From the NCBI GenBank assembly GCA_028023455.1, contig JAQFVV010013081.1, forward strand, positions 126,001 through 190,000: a stretch of 64,000 nt of DNA. The letters run 5' to 3'. Every line of letters begins with the position of its first letter. The first letter of the stretch is position 1. Below are positions 40,142-52,600 of the stretch, piece after piece. The position numbers and the translations under genes are program-made. The stretch comes from Epiperipatus broadwayi. Lineage: Eukaryota > Onychophora > Udeonychophora > Euonychophora > Peripatidae. Below the pieces are notes generated by a model that saw only the letters and a list, made by a program, of their open reading frames with translations, was not told where the DNA came from and ran no database searches.

Positions 40142-41439
40142 AATCAATGACAACAGTGCTTTACCTTATATAAACTAAAATTGTAATGTGATAGTCCAGT
40201 TTATGCCACAATAAAAAGATATATAGATGAAGCATTATAGTAAAATATATCAAAAATACAAAGTAATACTGTTAATATATCAAGAGAAGAAGGAATGTCA
40301 ACTGATTCTACCATTCACAAAAGATTCTTAATACTGTGAGCATATGTCATTAAGCTTACATGTAAATTTCTTTCTTCTTCAAGATTTAATACAACTACCA
40401 CTTTTTTTATTCATCTTCTAAAAATCTATCCATCTCATTGCTTTGATCAAATCAAATATTATTTAATTCCTATAAAATTGTGAAATTTTTTTTGAAAATT
40501 TATGCCACATAAGATCCATCTTTAAAGGTAAAAATTTTATCAAAATAAATTTAATATGATTCACAAAATTATATTAGAATATCTCAAGAGAATATGAACT
40601 CATAAATTCTTCTAACTCTTTATATTTATTCATATTGAATCAAATCCTATTTAATAAAATAAACAAGACATACACTTCTCTTAAGCTAATGTCTTATCAT
40701 AATTATGACAATAATAATACTATTACTAAGATAGATAAAATAAAACATGATCTCTTAATTTCAAAATAAGATAGTTAATAATCTAGGAGTACATTTAGAT
40801 GTTAGGAATGGGTAGGGGATTTTATAGCCATCGTAAGCATCCTAGATGAACTAGGTTCATGTAAAATTAAATCTTATCATAAAATAATACATATTATCTT
40901 CCAACATTTAAATGATTTTAAAATAAATATGCACAGTGATTTGAAATAAACAAATTGAATAAATTAAGTGATCCAAATTGTCAAATTAAATTATAATTCT
41001 TTATTTAAAAAATTACACCTTTCTTAAATATACATTTAATATTTAAATAATTTAATAAGGTGATTCTTATTAATTTCAATGTCATATATTCTTTTAGCAA
41101 ATACCCTTAAAATAATTTATAATATTTTATAAGCATTTAAATTTTTACTCAACATGTGAAATGATTTCTGTTTGATAAGTGAAATGATGTGAACAAGCAA
41201 CTATGAGACATTTCTTAAATAATAACAAATATTTATTTACAAGAAAACAAAATTACAAATAATCTATATGTGCATCTACATAGTCAAAGGTTTACATATA
41301 GTATTTCCTTAAAATTGATAACAGAAGTATCAAAAAATAAAAATTTACATCATGTTTTATCAAAATTAAATTTTATTGGATTAAGTGAAAATAATCCAGT
41401 AGATTAAAATCATTTTATAGATGCAGTTTTTTTCTTTTC
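40142..41439. other. AT-rich sequence, no gene seen
   Basis: No coding frame or RNA gene is visible between the hammerhead elements and the Penelope remnant. Confidence 0.5.
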
Positions 41440-41910
41440 AGCATTTCAAGTTTAGGCTTTGTAGATGTTAGAATTCCTCATAGTGTAGTACGACTCTGGA
41501 AACCTGTTCTGATGTTATACTGATTGCAGATTTTCCTTAATTTGTCTACTATTTTTGGAATGAATGAGTACACAAATGCTGAAAATAAAAAAAACTCCAT
41601 CTATGAAGTACCATGCAAATGTGAAAGAATATATATTGGTGAGACTAGTTGTCCCATTGAAAAGTGCTTGCAGGAACATAAACTGGTGATTACAAGAGAG
41701 AAAACAGATGTCTCTAAGGTAGTAGACTATGTATGTACCAATGAACATATGTTCAATTGGGAAAATAGAAAAATATTGGATAGAGAAGAAAAGGTACAAA
41801 GAAGAAAATTTAAAGAAGCTGCTCACATGACAATGAAAAAAATCTCATAAGCCAACCTAGTGCGACTATACATAATATATGGAAACCACTAAAAAGTGGA
41901 GAAATCAGGA
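41440..41910 (+). pseudogene. Decayed Penelope-like element, GIY-YIG segment
   Basis: The frame 41524-41850 encodes a clear GIY-YIG endonuclease N-terminus: SIYEVPCKCERIYIGET, then KCLQEH where the family usually has R..EH. An in-frame stop at 41848-41850 precedes a +2-frame continuation that reads a typical Penelope C-terminal tail (SQPSATIHNIWKPLKSG). Upstream, a frame containing RIPHSVVRLWKPVL is separated by a stop. The catalytic Arg is Lys here. The protein differs strongly from the copy at 54765-56414, so it is a second, older Penelope lineage. Reverse transcriptase motifs are not recognisable upstream. Confidence 0.75.
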
Positions 41911-41956
41911 GAAACCTCATGGACAAGCATGTGAAATTTCTACTGACTGTTGCCTT

Positions 41957-42190
41957 TGGCAGGATGGCTCAATTGGTTAGAGCATTACCATAAAATTCAA
42001 TAATCAAGTATCTAAGGACCTAGGTTCAAATCCTATGCTAGTACTATCACTAATCATGGCAGCAACACATGAAGAAGAGGGAGAACAATACTTCTTGAAA
42101 TGTTGTGCATATACTAACCTGTTTGATGTGCTATTACTAACAGTTGAATGTATTTGGAATATTTAAATAAAGTTAAATTTTCCTAAAAAC
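41957..42190 (+). mobile_element. tRNA-derived SINE
   Basis: An RNA polymerase III A box (TGGCTCAATTGG, 41965-41976) and a perfect B box (GGTTCAAATCC, 42023-42033) are spaced 58 bp apart. That is wider than in most tRNA genes, and flanks do not form a clear acceptor stem. It ends near an ATTTAAATAAAGTTAAATTTT tail at about 42163-42183. It begins about 50 bp after the Penelope remnant. A type II tRNA gene is less likely because no 7-bp acceptor stem is found. Confidence 0.65.
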
Positions 42191-45100
42191 ATTCAATATA
42201 CGTATTAGATGATGGACATAGTCGAACATAAAAATTCACATTTCTAAAGTTACTTTTCTCACTTTTATTAATTACCAAGTTAACGCTCAAAATAAACATT
42301 CTTGCCAAACAAAACATTTAACAAGAGTTTCTTTAAACTTTATCAGAACGTTTTATCAAACTTTATTTAGTCATTGCAAATTCTTATTCTAATTTTTATT
42401 GCTACTTCCACTATCAGTTAACAAATTTTCCAAATATTTAAAGCTATAATTTATAACCTGTTAAGCTTACTCTTGATACTTTTTATCACTACTTAGTTTA
42501 TAGTTTTAATTTTTTTTGCATTTATTTCAGTCCTATTTTTGTCCATAACATATTGTTAAGCTTATTACTACTACATGTAAGACCTATCATTTCATCAGCT
42601 AAACTAATATAAGTGAGTTCTTCTACTCCTAATGCTAATTCATTCTTATCAATATACTATTTAACAATCGATCTAAACATATATTTCAAAAAGGATATAA
42701 ATATTCCTATTTTACAAATCTTTCTATATCAAACTCTTCTGTAAGAGAATTAATCTTATGATTAAACTTAAAAGTGTATTAGGTGGAGTGATGTTTTTAA
42801 AAAAAATTAATTAAATCTTATACATACAAAATTTTTAATAAACATATCTTTTTTTGATCTATAATTTCAGTTTATAATGTGCCCAACAAAGTAACACAAT
42901 AAAATCAAATGCCATTTTAAAATCATGATAACATTTAATCTTTCTCTCTTACTCAACAATAAATATCACTATTCCAATGGCATCTCCTCCCTTTCCTTTT
43001 CTAAATTTAAATTCCTTATCAGATACAATAATCTTGACTAAAACTATTCAAGGCCCTCACTTTCATTTTAATAACATGTAAAATAAAGTAAATTGTTCTA
43101 TAATTCTTATGTTTAGCTGAGTTTTATTTTTTCTCGAGTGAAATCATGACTGTTGGATAAAAATCTATACTAGTTTTTAATTTTCTTAATAACTGTTTTT
43201 TTTTTGTCATAGCCATTAAAAATACACCTGGAATGTAATCATTTCACTACACTTTCACAGTTTTATCTCACAAATTTTTTACAATGTCTTCCCTGAAGTA
43301 ATACTGAACAATCTATTTTATTGTTATGATTTTCTTTTTCATTTACTATAGTTAAAGCCTATTTTTATCATATATAATGTGACTTTCTAACACAATGAAC
43401 AAGTCTTAAGTAAATAACATTGTGTCAGTAGTAACTAATTATGTTTAACTAAAAAAAATTAAATAGCATGAACATTTTAAAATTTTTCACTTTAAAAATC
43501 CATAACCTTATTTGGAGAAGTTACTTGCAAATGCTGTTTAGAAGTTTTAAAAACATTTAGCATTTCTTGATGAATATTTGATGATAGAAGGGGGGTGGCT
43601 TGTCCCAGGAACTAACTGTTAGTGTGTAGGTTGAGTTAATAGATTCATTTTATTTGTCTGTGAGACAGTGGTTGATATTTGTTTAGCGATTTTCTGATTT
43701 ATTTGTTTATTGATACTTCAGCCCATAGTGTGGTTAGTACAGTATATTCAAGTAGTGGTCATATAAGCCTCTATTTGATCAGATTGGGTTAGTGTTATAT
43801 TGGAGAAAATGTGTGTGCATGTATGTTTGTGCCATCCTGCAGCTTCATATCTCATTCATGTATTTAATTATGACACCGAATATACATAAATTTATAATAG
43901 ATATCTCTGATATTCAATTTGAATGCATTTTAAGTGATTAATGGTTAATGGATCAGTGGATTGTTGGGAAGACCAAATACACTATCAATCACTTTATTTG
44001 CCAAATAATTGTTGTGGTTTTTTTATTATTTGAGTGGAGAAAATATTAGTTACTGATTAAATTTGATTTAATATTATTTAGAAGTCAGAATGATTTTTCT
44101 TTTTCAAGAGAGAAAATTTTTTGAATATTTTCAACTAATTATCTTAGTGCAAAAGGTGGGTCTCGTTTTAAGCGGATTTATTTAACGCAATTTTGAAGTT
44201 ACACGATTCATGTTTCTTCGAAAGTCGAACTCTGATAATGCGCTATTACTTTAAATAATAAATTTTGTGCACTTATGTTATATTGAAAGCAATAGACATT
44301 ATTGGGGTTGACTTTCTTGAAGTTGACCTTTGGGGGAAGTGACCTCTTGATTGGTGAAGGAAAATAGATATTTAAGCAATAGTTGGTAATTAAAAATTAG
44401 TTAGAAATTAGTTAGTATCACGTCTTCTGGGAGGTCAAGCCAGTTGATATTTAATTTAAAATTGAATAGTACAACTTTCTTTAAGTATTTTTTTTTTTTA
44501 TAAAACTAGTATCTAAAAAGAAATTCTTTTTAACAAAGAAAGGATGAGAATGTAGTCGACTTCAAACAAGGTATATCACACTATCTTTCAGTCAACTTTT
44601 AGATTTAATATCAATGTTTGAAATGTATGTGTGTATATCACTCAAATTTAACCTACATAACCTGTCTTTAGTATTAATGATAAAATGGAATTGTGTGAAA
44701 TTTTCTATTTTATGGAAAAAGTTATGCAGAATTTTGTAACAAAGCATTTCATAGACTCAAGTGTAAAAAATTATTCTAGCTGTATAAGGATAAAACTCAG
44801 AAGAAAGAATGTGTGACTAATTTAGTATATCATGTTATTATTGGGTAAGAATTATATCTAACCATTCATATCTTATAAGATTAAGGAATTGAATGTGTGG
44901 CGTATATAAAACTAATGGATAATTAATGTCTACTAAATGTGCATATAACTTAATTTGAGTGCAAGAGCCTGAATACTATATGTGTATATTTTACTCATTG
45001 TTCTCCTTGTTTATACCCAACCTATTTTAAAAAATATTGTCTTAAGGAATTGTCTATACTCAAATAAATATCATAAATTAATAAACTATTCACTTAATGG

Positions 45101-46232
45101 TGACCTTTGACAAGTTATTATGAACTCCAGATAAATACAATTATAGTTAATATTAATTTGTGGAAAACTGGTGTTCTTTGTAAAAATTTATAAGATCTAA
45201 TGCCAAGTTATAAATTGCATAATTACCAGTGAATTAAATAATAAATTACTAGAAATCTGCAGCAGTAACCATTAATTTGTCATGATCATAAAAAAGAAAA
45301 AAAAATATTGAATACTTTGCATGCTATTTCATCGACAATCCCAATTAGCTGTTGCTAAGAATCTTTGAAATTGCTCTTCAATTGGATCCAAAATGTGTAT
45401 TGTCCATCCTCTAGGAATTCCTCTATGTTTACCAATATTTATTCATTTTGTAATTATTGCCATTATCTTTGTATATGTATAAGAACCTTTATTTATAGAC
45501 TGTATGAATGAACTTGTTTTCTTGTTAAAGAATATTTAATCATTTCATTTATTGTCAGCATAGGGTAGATAGGTAGATCAATTTATTTGTTTTATATGTT
45601 GTTTCTTTGCTCCAAGATCAGCTCAGACATGTGTAATATGAAAATATTATACTGGGTAATTGATTGTTATTTAGATGTAATTGCTTTTTATATGTTTTCT
45701 TTGCTCTTATGTTAGAAGTAGAAGTGTTTATTTGGCATCACAAAGCTAACAATTAATTTAAAGAAGGGTTTATACACAAAAGTGTTGTTTTATCTTTGCA
45801 TTGTCAGAGATGATAAGGTCTATTTAATAATAATTATTATTATACTTCAAATTTAAAACATTTATAGTTCATCATAAATTAAAATTTTATTTCAATTTAT
45901 TAGTTAATATTGGCATAGCTTTTATGTTTTGAATATGATTTGAAATTATTTCATGCATTATTACTTATGTGTGTATGTGCCATTCTTGTGCGACCATTGT
46001 ATATAACTATTATATTTACAGTCAGTTGACTCGTATTTTCCTGGTCAGTTTTGGATGATGTAATATGCCAAAAGAGGTGGAAGAATTAGAAATTTATCTA
46101 CAAATGAATTTTTTTAATGTTTAGAATGAAATGTGTTAAGTAGCTATAAGGAAAAAAATTGTTAAGGATATATATTATATTGTCAGGGATTGAGAGAACT
46201 CTCCTTTAGTTTATTTAGATATTTACCATGAG
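42191..46232. other. AT-rich sequence, no gene seen
   Basis: No convincing coding exon or RNA gene. Segments near 44.3 kb (TTGGGGTTGACTTTCTTGAAG) are less AT-rich but are interrupted in every frame. Confidence 0.45.
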
Positions 46233-46576
46233 TGGATTATATTTCATAGATTAAGTATTTGTGCACTATAATGATGATATTATATAAAGTAAAGCAATGT
46301 ATTTACCTTGTTATCAGTGATGAGACTGAGTCCACACCAATATTGAATCTCTGAGTAAGGTTAGGAAAACACTATTTTGTCATTTACATTATTAGAATTT
46401 GGATGGATTACATTTCCTTGATTAACTATTTGTGCACTGTGATGATTATATTATATGAAGTGAAGCAATATATTTCCCTTGCTTTCAGTGATAATACCGA
46501 GTCCACATCAATATTGAATCTCTGAGTAAGGTTAGGGAGTAATTATATTTTGACATTTAGATTATTAGAATTAAGG
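46233..46576. repeat. Two tandem copies of a 171-bp unit
   Basis: Units start at 46233 and 46404 and share TATTTGTGCACT, a GAGTCCACAYCAATATTGAATC core and CTGAGTAAGGTTAGG. They have diverged by scattered substitutions. The core resembles the 112-bp unit at 15270-15497. Confidence 0.85.
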
Positions 46577-47100
46577 TCTTCTTGTCCTTCATGTGTCCAT
46601 CTTGGAATTTTTTTATCATCTAGTCATAGCTATGTGTAATATAGTTTGTCAGTTAAAGGTAGGATTAGCTTCTTTATGAAATATCTACAGCCGAAGTAAT
46701 ACTATAGTTATTGGATGGTCTATGGCATCATCTGTATTATATTTTACTTCGTAATTTCATTAGCAAACCGATATGATGTTATTGTGTTAGTTGTATCATA
46801 ATGTGTAGCATAATGTAGAAGTGCACATGAAATGCTATTGATTCTGAAGATATTAAAAAATGTTATCGCCAAATTTGCAAGTTTTGGGTAAATATTTAAA
46901 TCATATCACACTAATCATCAAATCCTCAGAATGATTCATCCTTATTTTTAATGAATGAACAAAAAATATAGCTATTTAATAGAATTATCTAATTGATTCA
47001 TTAAAGAGTTATTCTCTGGATGGTCAGAGTTGTTTAACTTTCATGCTATTGTAGGATAGTGAGGCCCCTTTAACTTGCATGTTGGCTTCCTATTGCAATG

Positions 47101-47402
47101 TTTAATTACTCCAATGTTAGTTTGTTCAACAAAGAATATTAGAATTAGTTAATAACATGTATATATGAGAAGTAAAAGTATAAACATGTGTATTTTAAAG
47201 TTTAATTACTCCAATGTTAGTTTGTTCAATAAAGAATATTAGAATTATCTGATAATATGGATATATATGTGAAATAAAAGTATAAAGATGTTTATTTTAA
47301 TGTTTAATTACTCCAATGTTAGTTTGTTCAATAACGAATTTTAGAATTAGCTAATAACACATATATGGGTGAAGTAAATGTATAAAAATGTTTATTTTGA
47401 TT
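47101..47402. repeat. Three tandem copies of a ~100-bp unit
   Basis: Units begin TTTAATTACTCCAATGTTAG at 47101, 47201 and 47303 and are clearly alike to the end. This local tandem expansion is specific to this copy of the ancient repeat. Confidence 0.92.
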
Positions 47403-48365
47403 GCATAATGTAATAAATGTTTCATTTATTTTAAACTTTGTTGAGAGTTATTCTTTTATAAACATTCGAATTCTTAGTTTCCACACTTACATACCCAACA
47501 TGATATAATTGCACTATTTCATGAATTTGATAATGAATATGTTCAGATCCAATGATATTATTTTCCCAAACCAGACATTACATGAAATGTTTAATCACTT
47601 GAACTTATGGAAGTTATGTACTCAATTATTATATGGATGAGTTGAAATAAAAAGGGTAGCCTGTTTCTTTCATTATCTCATTGCTATTTCATCAGAACAG
47701 TACTCAATTTTATGTTGATAGCTTTTGGTTGTAATTATTAGATGGAATATAATATGAATTCCCAAATAAGTTATATAACAAAACCCTGAGATATTCCCTT
47801 ATCATTTCCAAGTAAATATTAATTTAGTCATTTAATTTAGACTTATTATACAATAAAGTTGATTAGTGCTATATCTTTCCTTTGACCTGATAAAACATTA
47901 TCACGATTAGTCAAAAGTATATTTGGATGATGGGAGAGATTGAACTTAAATTATAATTTATTAGTTTGAATGGATAGAACTTTATCAATTTCAAATATCT
48001 ATTCATTATGAAACAAAGTAGATATTTTATTCTTAGTGACTTCTGTTTTTCCCTCATCTTATTTACATTTTATTTATCATAATATTCTGCGACTTTGCCG
48101 CTGAGTTAAGCTATAATTAGACATTATTATAAGAGTCTTGATAGTAATTTAAAGTAGTGTCAGAGTAGTAACTTATTCTATTGTCTATAGAATTGTCGCC
48201 TGGGTATTTATTCATAAATGATGTGAGATTGGTGTAAAGGGAGGGGTTACAATAAATAACTTCTGTAACTTAACATAATGCTGTCCATTTTTTTTCACCA
48301 TCTCTAGCCTTACTAGACAGTAAGCAAATACAAAATAACCATTTACATTTGTATCCTTATATGAT

Positions 48366-48893
48366 CACTAGATGGAGCTTTACCAATAGCCCACTATCAA
48401 GCTTTGTTTACATAAACACTGACAGAGATAGAATTCAATAACTCTTTCAAATTGTCTCCAACCTTTAAACCATGGTTTTGAGCTAGTTGGCACATGGAGC
48501 TTTACCAATAGCCCACTATCAAGCTTTGTTTACATAAACGCTGAGAGAGATAGAATTCAATATCTCTTTCAAATTGTCTCCAACCTTTAAACCATGGTTT
48601 TGAGCTAGTTGTCTCATGGAGCTTTACCAATAGCCCACTATCAAGCTTTGTTTACATAAATGCTGAGAGAGATAGAATTCAATATCTCTTTCAAATTGTC
48701 TCCAACCTTTAAACCATGGTTTTGAGCTAGTTGGCTCATGTCAGTAAAGGGTAGGAAGAAATATTGAATTCTATTTCTCTCAGCGTTTATGTAAACAAAG
48801 CTTGGTAGTGGGCTATTGGTAAAGCTCCATCTAGTAATTATAAAATGCAAGCTATGAGCAAGTTACGAAATTTATACCCTTTTTTTGTTTATC
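48366..48893 (-). mobile_element. Hammerhead-family 2 element with tandem arm
   Basis: The plus strand starts CACTAGATGGAGCTTTACC. A 122-bp unit is repeated at 48372, 48494 and 48616. An inverted copy of the arm end lies at 48757-48836, ending AAAGCTCCATCTAGT. A tail (GCAAGCTATGAGCAAGTTAC) then leads to a T-run and (TA)n, the same design as the family 1 tail. Units 1 and 2 break off inside stem II of the ribozyme region, and only unit 3 continues through the second strand of stem I. It is non-coding. Confidence 0.8.
48706..48750 (-). ncRNA. Hammerhead-like motif, family 2, variant core
   Basis: Minus strand: CCTTTA, CTGACAT, stem II GAGC..GCTC, AAAA (GAAA expected), palindromic ACCATGGT, T, TAAAGG. 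Stem II is fully paired and differs from the 40-kb copy by an A-U to G-C exchange. Core changes at G8 and G12 make it probably inactive. Confidence 0.45.
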
Positions 48894-50119
48894 ATATATA
48901 TATATATAGTAGAAAATGTAGCAATAATTTAAGACAATAATTAAATTAACTACATACCAGATATAAACATGCACTACACTTATCCTTGTTGCCTTATATG
49001 GGTTTTAAAATAGAAATAAATTCTCTCACTCTCATGTAGCTTCTAAAGCTATATAAAAAAAGTTTGCATTTACATTTTGTTTGCTATCTCACTTTATATA
49101 TATATAATGTTAAATACAATTGTTTTTAAATAATAAATACTGATACAATAAATAATACCGACCCCATCTAAATACTTGACAATACTGTAATAGAAAATGA
49201 AATCACTTTCCTATTGATTCTCTTTTTATATAAAAAAGATTGACTTGTATATTTAAGGCAGAGAGTGCTAATATTAAGCAATCCAATTATTTTTTTGTTT
49301 TTGTACTGATCAAACTGATAGATTTTTATTTAACAAAGTAAAGAAATTGCTTTTTTTAATTTTATTTTAACATTATTTAATGATCAATATGTAAAAAAGG
49401 TAATTCACAACATGAATATATATGGAAAGTTAAACACAATTTTTTTTAAATAGTAAATGTTGCAATAAATAATTCCGCTCCTCTCTCAATATTTAACAAT
49501 ACTGTAATAAGAAAATATATTATTCAAAATTATAATAAAAAATGATAATATTTTGTTTTACTTTATTAAATAAAAATCAATTTATTTAATGAATATTAAA
49601 ACAATAAAATTAAATTGATTAATATTCACACTCTCTATCTTAAGTATTCAGAATAATATTCTCCATATACAAAAAGAACAAATAGTGATTTCATTTTTTT
49701 TTACTACTATTGTCAAGAAATGATGTGGTAGTGAGTACTACTTACTATAACAAAATTTATTATTAAAAAACAATTGTTTAATTATATATATATTCATGTT
49801 GTGATTATTTTATTATATGTATATATCTGGCAGTCTAGTAATGACAGAGAAAAAATGATTTAACAACATTTTGAAGTTATTCAAAGTAAAAGTTATATAT
49901 ATATAATATTGGCAAATGCTCTATTTAATAATATTATATATACTTAATGTATAGTTGACATGTTATTTGAATTTTAAAACATTTTTATTTATGTTCTCGT
50001 GTGTGCATGCTTCTAAACACACATAAAAAGAGAACTATGATAACGTCTGGTATGTAAACAATTTCATCCTTGTCTTAATTATTTGATATATTTTTTCTCT
50101 CTTTGTGTATATGTGTATA
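48894..50119. other. AT-rich sequence with short TA runs
   Basis: No gene, RNA or larger repeat recognised. Confidence 0.5.
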
Positions 50120-50600
50120 CATATTGTAACATTTCCCTCCACCTCGCCGTCATTGCTCCACCTTCCACACACACACAAGCAATCTACAGAGTGGATGGCC
50201 TCAGAATCGATGATGATGGGACAACACATTATGAAATGCCAGGGCGCCAAATTGCAACTCTAATGAAGAATTTATATACTATTCTTAGTATCGATTAGTA
50301 ATTGATCTAATTATCTACGTTAATACTTTATGAATGGGGTAAATAAATAAAATTTCTAACAAATAAAATACTGAGCGCGATATTAATAATAACTTAGTAA
50401 ATCTATTGGAGAATAGGCGCGTCTCAACTCAACTCCACACTGTACATTAAATCTCTCAGCACACTTCCCATCCATCCCCCATCAAAGTCACAATTATTTG
50501 AGTAAACTTAAATTATTTCCTTGCCCATCATCATCAGCACAGTCCACCTCTCTACCATACTATCGATCATACTTTAGTTTTGCAAATATTAACAACTATT
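50120..50600. other. Less AT-rich island, possible exon or regulatory DNA
   Basis: The sequence becomes markedly richer in C and CpG (CTCCACCTCGCCGTC, GGGCGCC, GGCGCGTCTC) than anything within 10 kb. In the plus frame, a pyrimidine-rich tract and CACACACAAG precede a peptide reading AIYRVDGLRIDDDGTTHYEM followed by PGRQIATLMK up to 50266. The minus frame is also open. No donor site is obvious. It could be an exon, a promoter or a conserved non-coding element, and I cannot decide. Confidence 0.3.
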
Positions 50601-52600
50601 AATTATAAGCTTCTTTTCTTTATTTCTAATTAATTCCCATTCGCCAACTCTTTGCTAATATATGACGATCTCATCTCAGGGCTTCAGAATAGCAAGGCAT
50701 GAAAACTTTTATTTTAGTTTGTAAACAAAAAAAGCAAACATATCCCTACTAATAATTGTTATTAGTTATTCATTAGACTACAGAAATATTATTCATTAAG
50801 TGGATACTCCTACTATTTGTTCCATTATCGTTTGATATTTACAATAGTGGTAAGATTGTTCCCCCAAGATAAATAAATACCGCTCGGTGCTTACGAAATA
50901 AATATCCAATCCTGCACCAGCAAATTGTATATTTAAAATATTTTAATGAATTCCATAATAAAAATATTTATCATTCACAATAAAATATATTTGCAATAAA
51001 TAGTGAGGTTTTATATAAAATTCAAATCCATTACGCCTACTTGCAAATGCAAATGTTTTTCATATAATTTTAAATGTCTCATTTAAATAAAAATCTAAAT
51101 TTATTTATTTAATTAAATATTCATCTTTTTTTATATGTATTAAGTAAGTGAAACACTATCTAGTTAAATAAAATAAAGCAAAATAAAATAAAAAATGAAA
51201 AGACAAATAATTTTTTTTCTACCATTTTAATATTTGTAATCTGAATATTTTTTCCAGTTTCTGTTGCTTATATAAATAGATAGATGTGTGCCTACAAATA
51301 CATAAATGTGTAAATGCCTATTTATATATATATATATGGTGATTCAAATCATTAAAATAAAGTGGAAAATAACTTGATTAATTAATTATTCAGTGCAATA
51401 TCATTTTTTTTTCAAAAAATTTAACTTAAAAATCAAAATATACATATATTAGGCATAAACTCTGCACTATGTAAAAAAAGTGTATTCTGATCATTTTTAT
51501 TGTATAATTTATATTTATTCTTGTTAAGTGTAGCACAAGTACAGTTTCGGGAAAAAAATGTTTACTTTTTTCCTGCAATACTGATTTCTAAATTTTTGTT
51601 ATTCTACACATTAATTTAAACGTATAAGTTTTGCCTCTAAACAAAAGTACAAAACTTTCTAATATAATATTAGGTGTTTATTCATTCCAAAATGGTCTTT
51701 GGATATTTCTTATTCTCAATTCTTAATCTTGTTATAAAAATATATATTTTATGGAACTGTAGTCATCTATTATATTCTTGACCATTTTATGCTGTAAAGA
51801 AATAAAACATTGATTCTCAATACATGTTGGTATTGTACTTTAAACTACATTGTAAAAATCTTTGCTCAAGCATTTAATTATGTCAGTAATGATTAAATGT
51901 TTGGAAATATCACACACAACTTTCAATAATGGATACTTCATCTCTTAAGTCTTTTCTCAAAACAGAATTCCAACAATGAGAATAATAAATTTAATTGATA
52001 TATATGAGTCCAACACTTAAAATTCATTGTATTAGTTTATTCCAGTGATTTTCAGTATGTGTGCTGCAGCACTGGGTACCATGAGAGTACTTGTAACTAA
52101 GATCACAAAAAAGTACCATCATAATTCATATACATTAAAAAATAAGAAAATTTAATCTTTCCTGATGTCATATCACAATCTTACTTTATCCTCTCTTTCT
52201 ACCAGAGTCTATTTAATAGAAAATAAAATGCATGCATCAATATACCTGGCATAAATATACTGTATGACAAAATGACATTTTAGTAGTTATATAGGTATAA
52301 TGAATTAATGAGCTTTGTGTGTTATTTCTCTAGTTTACCAATAATACTAATTACTAATTCTATGTAATAATTTATTTTTTCATAACAAAGGTAATATTTT
52401 TTTCATATTTATTTTAACCAGTATTTATTAGCTTTAAATTAACTTTATATTGTTTTTAATTTACCAATGGACATTCAAAAACTTTTTAAAATTGCAAATT
52501 AAGCTAATAATGAACAACAAAAATGTAAAATCATCGTTAAGTAAAAAAAAAAACGTTATGTATTGTAATAATAGTTTCCCAAAACTTTGGATTTACTTGG
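50601..52600. other. AT-rich sequence, no gene seen
   Basis: No supported feature beyond short TA runs. Confidence 0.5.

Larger units (their letters stand above)
46233..48240 (+). repeat. Ancient interspersed repeat, copy 2
   Basis: It is collinear with 15270-17165 by several short landmarks in the same order (tandem unit, TCAAATCCTCAGAATGA near 46.92 kb, TTTGGATGATGGGA near 47.93 kb, AGAATTGTCGCCTGGG near 48.19 kb). It is non-coding and of unknown class. Confidence 0.45.

Noticed and set aside
41515-41826. 103-codon minus-strand frame
   Set aside because: It is the antisense shadow of the Penelope GIY-YIG remnant on the plus strand.
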